NCBI RefSeq assembly: GCF_010974825.1
Contig: NZ_JAAILA010000027.1
Location: 1-51,309 of the forward strand
Origin: Aeromonas rivipollensis
Lineage (GTDB): Bacteria > Pseudomonadota > Gammaproteobacteria > Enterobacterales > Aeromonadaceae
Reading direction: 5' to 3'
Length of the DNA: 51,309 nucleotides
The position numbers were made by a program, and so were the translations under genes. The notes below the pieces were generated by a model, which had not been told where the DNA came from, did no database searches, and saw nothing but the letters and a program-made list of their open reading frames with translations. Below, one piece after another: positions 8,485 through 16,086 of this stretch (its first letter is position 1; the number at the start of each line of letters is the position of its first letter).

Positions 8485-9102
8485 TCAGGCTGGCTGGCGC
8501 GCCGCCAGCACCCGCTCCACGGTGTCGACTATGGCTTGGGTCTGGGGATCGATCTCTATGTTGGTCTGCCAGCCCGCCTTGACCCAACCCAGGTTGGTGC
8601 GGGCCAGGGTCTCGGGGATCAGGTTGACGCAGAACTCATGGCCGCGCACCTCGCCCACGGTCAGGCTGATGCCGTCGATGCCGATGTAGCCCTTGGTCAG
8701 CACGTATTTCATGAGCGCGGGGGCAAGGCGGTACCACAGCTGGCGATTGTTGGGGGTGTCGATGACGGCACTGACCTCGGCCGTGCCCATGATGTGGCCG
8801 GACATGGCATGGCCGCCAATCTCGTCCCCAAAGCGGGCGGCCCGCTCCACATTGACCTTGTCCCCGACAGCCAGCGAGCCGAGGTTGGTCAGGCGCAGGG
8901 TCTCCTGCATCAGATCGAAGCTGACCAGTTCCCCCTCGATGCGGGTGACCGTCAGGCAGCAGCCGTTGTGGGCCACGGAGGCGCCGAGTGCCAGCCCCTC
9001 GCCCCAGGCCGGGCTCGGCATGCGGATCACATGGGTGCGAAAGTTGGGCAGCTCTTCGATGGCCACCAGTTCGGCGGTCCCCTGTACTATGCCGGTGAAC
9101 AT
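8485..9102 (-). CDS. ribE: Riboflavin synthase (alpha subunit type)
   Basis: The 205-residue protein is the trimeric riboflavin synthase that dismutates two 6,7-dimethyl-8-ribityllumazine molecules. It shows two lumazine-binding repeats. The first runs from [15 protein letters not shown] through [14 protein letters not shown] to residue ~97. The second runs from [14 protein letters not shown] through [16 protein letters not shown] to [20 protein letters not shown]. Both repeats hold the expected GCCLTV/GISLTV and SFDLM/FCVNL elements. E. coli calls the gene ribC. It is divergent from yaeP and close to norM, an arrangement also known from Vibrio. No FMN riboswitch is visible upstream. Confidence 0.96.
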   Translation of the reverse strand: MFTGIVQGTAELVAIEELPNFRTHVIRMPSPAWGEGLALGASVAHNGCCLTVTRIEGELVSFDLMQETLRLTNLGSLAVGDKVNVERAARFGDEIGGHAMSGHIMGTAEVSAVIDTPNNRQLWYRLAPALMKYVLTKGYIGIDGISLTVGEVRGHEFCVNLIPETLARTNLGWVKAGWQTNIEIDPQTQAIVDTVERVLAARQPA

Positions 9103-9238
9103 GTCTCGTCTCCACGCTGTAACAAAATTGTCGGCAGGTTACCCCCGGCCACAGTGCAAGACAAGCATGCCGGCTGACAAGGCAGGCCCCGATCGTTATA
9201 GTGACCCCATTCAATCCAGGCTTAACGAGGAAACAAAA

Positions 9239-9445
9239 ATGCAGGTATATCAATGCTGTGAAGCCATTCGCATCGCCTACAACCAGATAGGCTCAGGTGA
9301 GCAGGGCTATGTGCCCCAGGCCATCGCCGCCAGCATACGGGCGCTCAACGCCGTGGCGAGCGACGATAGGGTGCCCGCAGATCTGCGCGAGCAGGCCGCC
9401 TACGCCGCCGCCAACCTGCTGATCAGCGATCACGAGGACGCCTGA
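9239..9445 (+). CDS. yaeP: UPF0253 family protein YaeP
   Basis: The 68-residue protein matches YaeP (UPF0253): [20 protein letters not shown], then [20 protein letters not shown] and a LLISDHEDA end. The start at 9239 is set by a GAGG ribosome site ten bases upstream; the long open frame that extends back over ribE is a shadow. Function is unknown. It is divergent from ribE, with about 135 bp between them, and is followed by a terminator. Confidence 0.92.
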   Translation: MQVYQCCEAIRIAYNQIGSGEQGYVPQAIAASIRALNAVASDDRVPADLREQAAYAAANLLISDHEDA

Positions 9446-9460
9446 TCCCGGGTAGAAATG

Positions 9461-9490
9461 CGCCGCCAACCTTCCCCGTTGGCGGATTTT
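9461..9490 (+). terminator. Terminator after yaeP
   Basis: An 8-bp stem (CCGCCAAC / GTTGGCGG) is followed by ATTTT, about 15 bp after the yaeP stop. Confidence 0.7.
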
Positions 9491-9596
9491 CAGGCTAGAA
9501 TGACACCCCCGCGTTTTGTCTCCTCCCGGCAGGAGATAAAAGCCCCTCTCATTTACCCGTTCTTTTCTCTTTTATCTGATCCACTCGGAGGTGTCA

Positions 9597-10976
9597 GTGC
9601 AACGTTATTGGACCGAGGCGAAGCAGCTCGTTCGTCTAGCCAGCCCCATACTGGTGGCCCAGGTGGCCCAGATCGCCATGAACTTCGTCGATACCGTGAT
9701 GGCGGGACAGGTCAGCGCCGTGGATCTCGCTGCCGTGTCGGTCGCCTCCAGCTTCTGGCTACCCATCATCTTGCTGGTGCAGGGCATCATCATGGCGCTC
9801 ACCCCCATCGTTTCCCAGCTCAACGGGGCCCGCAAGCGGGACGAGATCCGCCCGGCCGTGCACCAGGGCTTCTGGCTGGCGCTGATGGTGACCCCCATCG
9901 CCATGGTGGCGCTCTACTTCAGCCCGCTGGCGCTGCAGTTCATGGACGTGGATCCGGTGATGGCGGACAAGACCGCCGGTTACCTGCACGCCATCCTCTG
10001 GGGTCTGCCCGCCTTCGTGCTGTTCCAGGTGCTGCGCAACTTCAGCGAGGGGCTCTCCCACACCATGCCCACCATGGTGATTGGCTTCGTGGGACTGGCG
10101 GTCAACATCCCCGCCAACTACATCTTCATTCACGGCCACTTCGGCATGCCCAAGCTCGGCGGGGTCGGCTGCGGCGTGGCCACCGCCATAGTGCTCTGGG
10201 CCATGCTGCTGGCGATGATTGCCTACGTGAAGCTCTCCCCCCACTTCAAGAAGATCAATCTGTTCGCCCAGCTCGCGCGCCCCAACGGCAGCCGGATCTG
10301 GCGCCTGTTTCGCTTAGGCTTCCCCATCGCCATGGCCATCTTCTGCGAGGTGACCCTGTTCACCGTGGTGGCCCTGATGCTGGCCCCCTTCGGCGCCGAG
10401 ACGGTGGCGAGCCACCAGATAGCCCTGAACTTCTCCAGCCTGGTGTTTATGCTGCCGCTCTCCATCGGCGTCGGCGTGACCATCAGAGTCGGCCACAGCA
10501 TAGGGGAAGGCCAGCCGGAGCACGCCCGCGTCGCCGCCCGTACCGGCCTGATGCTGGGCATGGCGGTGGCCGCCGGTACCGCCGCCCTGACGGTGTTGCT
10601 GCGCGAACATATCGCGGGGATCTACACCGATGACATCCAGGTGATCACCCTCGCGGCTACCTTGTTGTTCTTCGCCGCCATCTATCAGGTCTCGGACTCG
10701 GTGCAGGTGGTGGCGGCCGCGGCCCTGCGTGGCTACAAGGACACCAAGGCCATCTTCTACGTCACCATAGTCGCCTACTGGGGACTGGGGCTGCCCACCG
10801 GCATGATCCTGGGGCTGACCGACTGGGTGGTGCCGCGCATGGGGCCCCAGGGCTTCTGGGTAGGCTTCATCGTCGGCCTCACCGGCGCGGCCCTGATGCT
10901 GGGTGCAAGGCTGAGATTCATCTATGGTCGCTTCGCGAGTCCCGAGGCCTGCACTACCCTTTCCCGGGCCCAATAA
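9597..10976 (+). CDS. norM: MATE family multidrug efflux pump NorM
   Basis: The ~459-residue protein has twelve membrane helices and the NorM signature segments: LASPILVAQVAQIAMNFVDT, TVMAGQVSAVDLAAVSVA, FQVLRNFSEGLSHTMP, GGVGCGVATAIVLW, HQIALNFSSLVFMLPLSIG and VVAAAALRGYKDT. NorM pumps use the Na+ or H+ gradient to export cationic drugs and fluoroquinolones. A GTG at 9597 with GGAG six bases upstream is the better start; the GTG at 9591 would leave no spacing. The position near riboflavin synthase parallels Vibrio. A short GC hairpin follows, but no clear T tract. Confidence 0.95.
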   Translation: MQRYWTEAKQLVRLASPILVAQVAQIAMNFVDTVMAGQVSAVDLAAVSVASSFWLPIILLVQGIIMALTPIVSQLNGARKRDEIRPAVHQGFWLALMVTPIAMVALYFSPLALQFMDVDPVMADKTAGYLHAILWGLPAFVLFQVLRNFSEGLSHTMPTMVIGFVGLAVNIPANYIFIHGHFGMPKLGGVGCGVATAIVLWAMLLAMIAYVKLSPHFKKINLFAQLARPNGSRIWRLFRLGFPIAMAIFCEVTLFTVVALMLAPFGAETVASHQIALNFSSLVFMLPLSIGVGVTIRVGHSIGEGQPEHARVAARTGLMLGMAVAAGTAALTVLLREHIAGIYTDDIQVITLAATLLFFAAIYQVSDSVQVVAAAALRGYKDTKAIFYVTIVAYWGLGLPTGMILGLTDWVVPRMGPQGFWVGFIVGLTGAALMLGARLRFIYGRFASPEACTTLSRAQ

Positions 10977-11072
10977 AGGGCGCCACAGCGCCGCTCAATC
11001 GAGCGGCTCGCCTGCAAAATCAACAGGCTGCGCAAGAACTGGGCAAACAGTCTCCTTTGTGCATGTCCCTTG

Positions 11073-11101
11073 TTGACAGCCTTGGGGGGCATGGGTAGTA
11101 T
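11073..11101 (+). promoter_or_regulatory. Sigma70 promoter of the tRNA-Val array
   Basis: A consensus -35 TTGACA (11073-11078) lies 17 bp before a -10 TAGTAT (11096-11101). A GC-rich stretch (GCCGACC) follows, like the discriminator of stringently controlled stable-RNA promoters. The first tRNA-like sequence begins 35 bp later. Confidence 0.75.
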
Positions 11102-11136
11102 GCCGACCACGTCAGCAGTGCTGGCGTAGTTGAAGT

Positions 11137-11213
11137 GGGTTTAACGCTCGGTTGGTCAGAGCATGAACTTGGCATGGTGAAGATTGTGTCTTTGGTTCGA
11201 ATTCATTTCATCG
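11137..11213 (+). pseudogene. Decayed tRNA-Val copy
   Basis: The sequence starts GGGTTTAACGCTCGGTTGG and keeps a GGTTCGAAT T-loop, so it is clearly derived from the tRNA-Val type next to it. The acceptor arms no longer pair, the D stem is altered, and the anticodon position reads GGC within TTGGCAT instead of GAC. It is unlikely to give a working tRNA. Confidence 0.7.
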
Positions 11214-11216
11214 AGT

Positions 11217-11293
11217 GGGTTTATAGCTCAGTTGGTTAGAGCACTACCTTGACATGGTAGGGGTCGTTGGTTCGAATCCAATTAAACCCACCA
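11217..11293 (+). tRNA. tRNA-Val(GAC), GGGTTTA type
   Basis: This is a complete 77-nt cloverleaf. Acceptor GGGTTTA pairs with TAAACCC, the anticodon loop TTGACAT lies in the stem CTACC/GGTAG, the T loop is TTCGAAT, and CCA is encoded. Anticodon GAC reads GUC/GUU valine codons. It is identical to the copy at 11597. Confidence 0.95.
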
Positions 11294-11306
11294 CTTTTTC
11301 TGTGAT

Positions 11307-11383
11307 GCGTCCTTAGCTCAGCTGGTTAGAGCACCACCTTGACATGGTGGGGGTCGGTGGTTCGAATCCACTAGGACGCACCA
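11307..11383 (+). tRNA. tRNA-Val(GAC), GCGTCCT type
   Basis: This 77-nt tRNA has acceptor GCGTCCT/AGGACGC, anticodon stem CCACC/GGTGG with loop TTGACAT (anticodon GAC), T loop TTCGAAT and encoded CCA. It differs from the GGGTTTA type in acceptor and T stems. Confidence 0.95.
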
Positions 11384-11401
11384 TTACAGAACACTGATTA
11401 T

Positions 11402-11478
11402 GCGTCCTTAGCTCAGCTGGTTAGAGCATCACCTTGACATGGTGGGGGTCGGTGGTTCGAATCCACTAGGACGCACCA
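11402..11478 (+). tRNA. tRNA-Val(GAC), GCGTCCT type with G-U pair
   Basis: This 77-nt tRNA matches the copy at 11307 except for one base in the anticodon stem (TCACC opposite GGTGG), giving a terminal U-G pair. CCA is encoded. The anticodon is GAC. Confidence 0.95.
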
Positions 11479-11512
11479 TTCAGTTTGAAAGAAATACAGA
11501 TATTCCAGATGT

Positions 11513-11590
11513 GGGTTTATAGCTCAGTTGGTTAGAACAGTACTTTGACATGGCGTAGGCGATGTCGTTGGTTTTAATACAATTGAACAC
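11513..11590 (+). pseudogene. Decayed tRNA-Val copy
   Basis: The 5' half (GGGTTTATAGCTCAGTTGG) is intact. The D stem is broken (GAAC for GAGC), the anticodon arm has mismatches and extra bases, the T loop reads TTTTAAT, and the 3' acceptor is changed with no CCA. The first 27 bases, with upstream AGATGT, repeat exactly at 11591, indicating a local duplication followed by decay of one copy. Confidence 0.8.
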
Positions 11591-11596
11591 AGATGT

Positions 11597-11673
11597 GGGT
11601 TTATAGCTCAGTTGGTTAGAGCACTACCTTGACATGGTAGGGGTCGTTGGTTCGAATCCAATTAAACCCACCA
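11597..11673 (+). tRNA. tRNA-Val(GAC), GGGTTTA type
   Basis: This 77-nt tRNA is identical to the one at 11217-11293, with acceptor GGGTTTA/TAAACCC, anticodon GAC and encoded CCA. Confidence 0.95.
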
Positions 11674-11708
11674 CTTCTGGCAAATGAAAAAGCCGCATTG
11701 CGCACCCT

Positions 11709-11785
11709 GCGTCCTTAGCTCAGCTGGTTAGAGCATCACCTTGACATGGTGGGGGTCGGTGGTTCGAATCCACTAGGACGCACCA
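11709..11785 (+). tRNA. tRNA-Val(GAC), GCGTCCT type with G-U pair
   Basis: This 77-nt tRNA is the same as the copy at 11402, including the TCACC anticodon stem. It is the last tRNA of the array and is followed within 10 bp by the terminator. Confidence 0.95.
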
Positions 11786-11791
11786 AATTAG

Positions 11792-11819
11792 AAAAGCCCG
11801 CTCATCGAGCGGGCTTTTT
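11792..11819 (+). terminator. Terminator of the tRNA array
   Basis: A strong hairpin (AAAAGCCCGCTC / GAGCGGGCTTTT, loop ATC) with a T run directly follows the last tRNA. Confidence 0.9.
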
Positions 11820-11890
11820 GCATTGCGCCTTCTCCCTGCCCTTCCGACCCTCCTGATCCGGGTCAGCCCCCGGCTGTGGGGACTAGCTCG

Positions 11891-14320
11891 CTAGAAGAGA
11901 TCCAGCTGCTGGCCGCAGATCCGGTCGAACGACTCGCCGATAAAGGGCAGTATGGCGTCGGCAATGGGCCTCAACTGCTTGTCGATGTAGTGCTCGTAGT
12001 CGATGGCGCTGCGCCTGTACTCCAGCGGCTCGGGGCCATTGAGGGTCATCAGATAGGCGATGGTGCCCCTGTGCTGATAACGCTGGGGCTGGCCGCGGCG
12101 CAGGTTCTCCTCGTCCGCCAGCCGCGCCGCCCGCACATGGGGGGGCACATTCTTCTGATACTCCTCGAGTTTTTGGCGCAGCCGCTTGCGATAGATGAGC
12201 AGATCGTCGTGCAGGCCGGCACGGGTCTCGTCCACCATGGTGCGCACATAGCCGCTGGGATCTTCGTCGTGAAACACCAGCTCGTAGAGCCGGGTCTGAA
12301 ACTGCTTGGCCAGCATGGTCCAGTCGGTGCGCACAGATTCGAGCCCCTTGAACACCAGCTGCTCAGATCCGGCCTGCCCCTCGCCGCCAACCAGCCCGGC
12401 ATAGCGCTTCTTGCTCCCCTTCTCCAGCCCGCGGATGGTGGGCATCAGGAAGCGGCGGTAGTGGGTCTCGTATTCGATCTCGAGATAACAGGGCAGATCG
12501 AACTCGCGCCTGATCAGTGCCGTCCAGTTGTCGTTGATCATGGCGGCCAGCTCGCGGCCTGTCTGCTCGGCCTGCTGCGGACTGGTCTCCCTGTTCAGGT
12601 GAACGAAGGTGGAGTCGGTGTCGCCATAGATCACCTCGAACCCCTTAGCCTCTATCCACTCCCGGGTCTGCTGCATGATGCTGTGACCGCGCAGGGTGAT
12701 CGATGAGGCAAGTCGCGGATCGTAGAAGCGGCAGCCCCCCGAGCCCAGCACGCCGTAGAAGGAGTTCATGATGATCTTGATGGCCTGGGAGAGCGCCTTG
12801 TTGCTGGCCGCCTTGGCCCTGTCCCGCGCCGCCCAGAGGGTGGCGATGAGATCCGGCAGGAAGTGCCGCTCGCGGGAGAACAGGGCGCCGCGAAAGCCGG
12901 GAATGGCCTGTTCCGGGTGTTGCAGCCCCTCCACCAATCCCATGGGATCGATGCAGAAGGTGCGGATGATGCTGGGGTAGAGGCTCTTGAAATCGAGCAC
13001 CAGCACATGGCGATAGAGACCGGGTTTGGAGTCCATCACATAGCCGCCGGGGCTCGCCAGCCCACCGTCTGCGGGCAGATTGGGGGCCACGTAGCCGCCG
13101 CGATGGAGCCGCGGCAGATAGAGGTTGGTAAAGGCGGCTACCGAGCCCCCCACCCTGTCGAGCTCCAGCCCGGTGAGGGAAGCCCGCTCTATGGCGAAGG
13201 GGATGAGGTGGCAGTAGTCGAAGATCTCCCACACCAGCTTGCAGTCTTCCAGGTTGTAGCGAGCCAGCGCCTCCTTGTCGGAGTGGAACAACTCGGTGAT
13301 CTTCTCCCCCCGGTTCGCCACATCCTCGATGTCCTTGCCACGACCGAGCAGTTCGCTTGCCACCGCGTCCAGACTGTAGCTGGCAAACTGCCAGGTGGCG
13401 CTTTTGAGGGTGTCGATGCCGTCGAGCACCATGCGCCCCGGGATGATGACGTTGCCGGTCTGGGGGTCATTGCGAGACGAGCGCCAGAAGCAGAGCTCGC
13501 GCCCCCGCCCGAGCCGCAGTCGCCGCTTGCCCAGCTCGGCGCGGCGCAGCAGCAGACGAAAGTCGAAGTTCACCACGTTCCAGCCGATCACCAGATCGGG
13601 ATCGTGCCGCTGGAACCAGCTCTCCAGCGCGCCGAGCAGGGCACTTTCATCCGCCACCCACTCGACCTGGGTGCCCCAGCTGTCGGCATCCGCCTCCGGG
13701 GTACCTATCATGATGACCCGCGCATCCTGCTCGCTGTAAAGACCGACCGAGAAGAGGGCCCCGTCCATGGCGCACTCCACGTCCAGCGACACCCAGGAGA
13801 GGGTCGGCGTCACCGCCTGGGGGGCGCAGCGTGCCTCGTTCACCTCCCAGTAGCCCTGCCTGCCCCCCTTCTTCACCGCCCGGCCATCGAAGCGCACGCC
13901 AGCGGTGATGAAGCGCTCCATCAGGAAGCGCTCCGGCAGCCGGATATCCGCCTCGAAATGCTCCAGCCCGCGAATGAGCAGCAGCTCGATGGCGCGGTGA
14001 AAGGCGCTCAGGGTGGCAAAATAGCAGCCCACCACAGGGCGGCCGTCGAAGGTGTGCATGGGCAGGCGGCGAAACCGCCCCCTCACCCCGGCGCCCTTGA
14101 ACAGCTCGGCGGCCTCGGCCATATGGCTCTGTGGCAGGAAGAACACCGGCTCCTGCCCCGGCACCACCACCCGCACCGGCCCCTGGGCGCTCCAGAGCCA
14201 CATCACGATTTCGGTGGTGGCGGCGTGCCCGTCGCGGCCGCGCACGTCCCGACCGTGGCGGGTCAGGATAAAGCCGTCGAGCGGCGGGTCGGCGGGAACG
14301 GGGGGCTGGGTCGCGGTCAT
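11891..14320 (-). CDS. polB: DNA polymerase II
   Basis: The ~809-residue family B polymerase carries an exonuclease Exo I motif in SLDVECAMDG near residue 175 and WNVVNFDFRLLLRRAEL as Exo II. Polymerase motif A is LDFKSLYPSII near 443, motif B includes NSFYGVLGSGG, and motif C is YGDTDSTFVH near 567, so both activities look intact. It acts in SOS-induced translesion synthesis and replication restart. It is a little longer than E. coli PolB (783). A LexA-type box lies 33 bp upstream of the ATG at 14320, as expected for a damage-inducible gene. A TTG two codons upstream is an unlikely alternative. Confidence 0.96.
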   Translation of the reverse strand: MTATQPPVPADPPLDGFILTRHGRDVRGRDGHAATTEIVMWLWSAQGPVRVVVPGQEPVFFLPQSHMAEAAELFKGAGVRGRFRRLPMHTFDGRPVVGCYFATLSAFHRAIELLLIRGLEHFEADIRLPERFLMERFITAGVRFDGRAVKKGGRQGYWEVNEARCAPQAVTPTLSWVSLDVECAMDGALFSVGLYSEQDARVIMIGTPEADADSWGTQVEWVADESALLGALESWFQRHDPDLVIGWNVVNFDFRLLLRRAELGKRRLRLGRGRELCFWRSSRNDPQTGNVIIPGRMVLDGIDTLKSATWQFASYSLDAVASELLGRGKDIEDVANRGEKITELFHSDKEALARYNLEDCKLVWEIFDYCHLIPFAIERASLTGLELDRVGGSVAAFTNLYLPRLHRGGYVAPNLPADGGLASPGGYVMDSKPGLYRHVLVLDFKSLYPSIIRTFCIDPMGLVEGLQHPEQAIPGFRGALFSRERHFLPDLIATLWAARDRAKAASNKALSQAIKIIMNSFYGVLGSGGCRFYDPRLASSITLRGHSIMQQTREWIEAKGFEVIYGDTDSTFVHLNRETSPQQAEQTGRELAAMINDNWTALIRREFDLPCYLEIEYETHYRRFLMPTIRGLEKGSKKRYAGLVGGEGQAGSEQLVFKGLESVRTDWTMLAKQFQTRLYELVFHDEDPSGYVRTMVDETRAGLHDDLLIYRKRLRQKLEEYQKNVPPHVRAARLADEENLRRGQPQRYQHRGTIAYLMTLNGPEPLEYRRSAIDYEHYIDKQLRPIADAILPFIGESFDRICGQQLDLF

Positions 14321-14352
14321 GGGCAATAGGGGTCGGTCTTGGGATGGGACTA

Positions 14353-14368
14353 TTGTACGTTCATACAG
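14353..14368 (-). promoter_or_regulatory. LexA (SOS) box of polB
   Basis: On the minus strand the site reads CTGT-ATGAACGT-ACAA, against the consensus CTGT-N8-ACAG (one mismatch in the last base). It lies 33 bp before the polB ATG, where it would overlap the promoter. Confidence 0.75.
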
Positions 14369-14486
14369 TGCCTGCTCGCAATCGTCACCCTAGGCTGCGG
14401 GGCCTGAGTCAAACTGGTAAGCTCGATCCCGTCGTCATCCTCATCAACCCTTTTATTACGGCGCTTCGCCGACGAAAGGAGTCACT

Positions 14487-14981
14487 GTGGCAATCTATTC
14501 CCTGCTGGATCGGCTCGCCATCCCCTACCAGCGTATCGATCATCCCCCCGTTTTCACCTGCGAGGAGGCGAGCAGGCTGCTGCCCGACCTGCCCGCTGCC
14601 AAGACCAAGAACCTCTTTTTGCGCGATCCGAAAAGCGAGCGGCTGTTTCTGGTGGTAAGTCCGGAGGAGAGCCGGGTCGATCTCAAGGCGCTGGCGGCAC
14701 GGCTCGGGGTCAAGCGGCTGAGCTTTGGCTCCCCCGAACGGCTCGAGGCAGTGCTCGGCCTCACCCCGGGTTCGGTCACCCTGCTCGCCATGGTGCGCGA
14801 TAGCGAGCATGCCGTGGAGCTGGTGGTGGACGAGCGTATCTGGCAGGCCGAGCAGGTGCAGTGCCACCCGCTGGTCAATACCGCCACCCTGCTCATCCGC
14901 CTCGACGATGTGCGCCGTCTGCTGACCCATCTGGGCCGAGAGGCCTGCGTCATGGTATTGCCGATAGTGGCAGCAGATTAA
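14487..14981 (+). CDS. YbaK/ProX-type aminoacyl-tRNA deacylase
   Basis: The 164-residue protein is a YbaK/ProRS-INS family trans-editing enzyme that hydrolyses mischarged tRNA, most likely Ala-tRNA(Pro) (ProXp-ala/PrdX). Seen here are YQRIDHPPVFTCEEA at the start, the substrate-binding lysine in AAKTKNLFLRD (K41), LGVKRLSFGSPERLEAVLGL, and the GLTPGSVTLLAMV segment with the family GxxxP-like loop. The start is a GTG at 14487 preceded by AAGGAG. It is divergent from polB with about 165 bp between them, including the SOS box. The choice between ProX and other YbaK subtypes is inferred from overall pattern. Confidence 0.85.
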   Translation: MAIYSLLDRLAIPYQRIDHPPVFTCEEASRLLPDLPAAKTKNLFLRDPKSERLFLVVSPEESRVDLKALAARLGVKRLSFGSPERLEAVLGLTPGSVTLLAMVRDSEHAVELVVDERIWQAEQVQCHPLVNTATLLIRLDDVRRLLTHLGREACVMVLPIVAAD

Positions 14982-15308
14982 ATGGCCGACACCACCATCA
15001 AGATGCAGCATCAACCAGAACCGACCCGTTTCGAATGCCACCTGGCGCCGTTATATGGTCGACTGTGCCGAGGCGGGATAGTCGCACTATCAGGTGGCAC
15101 GATTTGACCCAAATGGCTGGCTACTAGCCTGCGGGGCTATGCAGCAGGGTGTAATCTAGGGCCCACCACTCCCTCTCCTGCCCTCGATGCCGGGGAGATC
15201 CTCGCTACCCGGCGCCTGATGGGGGCTGGGTCTGCCATCCGCGGCCGGATTGGTGCATAGTCAGGTTATCATCCGTCCATTGCGTCCTTTCGTGGCACCG
15301 GGAGCATC
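14982..15308. other. Gene-free interval with inverted repeats
   Basis: These 327 bp carry no plausible gene. They contain an inverted repeat GCCACCTG (15037-15044) and CAGGTGGC (15091-15098) enclosing a small hairpin GATAGT/ACTATC. The 3' part must hold the promoter of the lipoprotein gene. Confidence 0.5.
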
Positions 15309-16013
15309 ATGCGCATCGCCCTCCTCATTCCCCTGCTGGCCCTGGCCCTTGCCGGCTGCAGCAACACCTCCTCGTCAGGCGCCAGCGTGGGGCTTGGCGC
15401 TGGTGACTATTACGGCGGTCACTATGGCGCCTCTTACTGGTGGTATGACGACTATTACGGCTATTGGGATGACTACTACCCCTGGTGCTGCGACAACCAG
15501 GGGGATTTTGACGAGCTGATCAAGAAGTGGTGGAGCGGGCTCGATCCTGAGCGCCAGCAGGAGATCAAGGAGAAGTATCAGGATTGGCAGGAGAACAATG
15601 GCCAGCCCGATGTGGCCGCCCTGCGAGGGGAGCTGGCGGGCCGCTGGAATGCCATGACGCCGGAGCAGCAACAGGCCCTGCGTGACAACCGGCAGAACAA
15701 ACCCAGCGTCAGCAACCCGGACAGGGGCCCGCGCTCACCGCTGGATGACAAGGGGGGCACTCTCCCCAGGGCCGAGAACGGCCTGCTGACCCCAGGGGCA
15801 CGGCCCAAGGTCGACGGCGGCCTCTTGATACCCTCCACCCTGCCCAAGACAAATAACGGCCTCTTGCTCCCCGGGACCCAGCCCAGGGTGGATACCAGAC
15901 CGCACCTTCCCCGCGCCATGGCCCCCCCAGTGCGCGCCCCCACCGTCAGACCGGCGATAAGGCCAGGCTTCACCCCCATGCGCAGCTTCGGGGGCGGGGG
16001 CCGCCGCCGCTAG
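15309..16013 (+). CDS. Tyr/Trp/Asp-rich repeat lipoprotein, unknown function
   Basis: The 234-residue protein begins with a lipoprotein signal (MRIALLIPLLALALAGC, Cys17), so it is probably lipid-anchored in the envelope. Residues ~33-63 are extremely rich in Tyr, Trp, Gly and Asp (for example SYWWYDDYYGYWDDYYPW). A charged helical middle follows (DPERQQEIKEKYQDWQENNG, then MTPEQQQALRDNRQN). Residues ~155-195 contain about three degenerate 13-14-residue repeats of the form NGLLxPGxxPKV. The tail is proline-rich and ends GGGGRRR. I do not recognise a characterised family. It is monocistronic between the deacylase and pirin genes. Confidence 0.75.
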   Translation: MRIALLIPLLALALAGCSNTSSSGASVGLGAGDYYGGHYGASYWWYDDYYGYWDDYYPWCCDNQGDFDELIKKWWSGLDPERQQEIKEKYQDWQENNGQPDVAALRGELAGRWNAMTPEQQQALRDNRQNKPSVSNPDRGPRSPLDDKGGTLPRAENGLLTPGARPKVDGGLLIPSTLPKTNNGLLLPGTQPRVDTRPHLPRAMAPPVRAPTVRPAIRPGFTPMRSFGGGGRRR

Positions 16014-16086
16014 CCCCCCCTCTCGGCGAGCGCGAGGGATACACTATCCTGATGCAGCAGGATCACCGCCCAGCAAGGAGCACGAC

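Noticed and set aside
8294..8689. Plus-strand frame before and over ribE
   Set aside because: It has no ribosome site or family match and runs into the antisense of riboflavin synthase.
9103..9238. FMN riboswitch upstream of ribE
   Set aside because: None of the conserved RFN elements (AGGG...GGGGTGAAA...) is present in either orientation.
11101..11785. CRISPR array in the repeated tRNA region
   Set aside because: The repeats are tRNA-Val genes with cloverleaf pairing and encoded CCA, not short repeats with unique spacers.
12863..14329. 488-codon plus-strand frame over polB
   Set aside because: It is antisense to DNA polymerase II with all motifs intact; no family resemblance was seen in the shadow.
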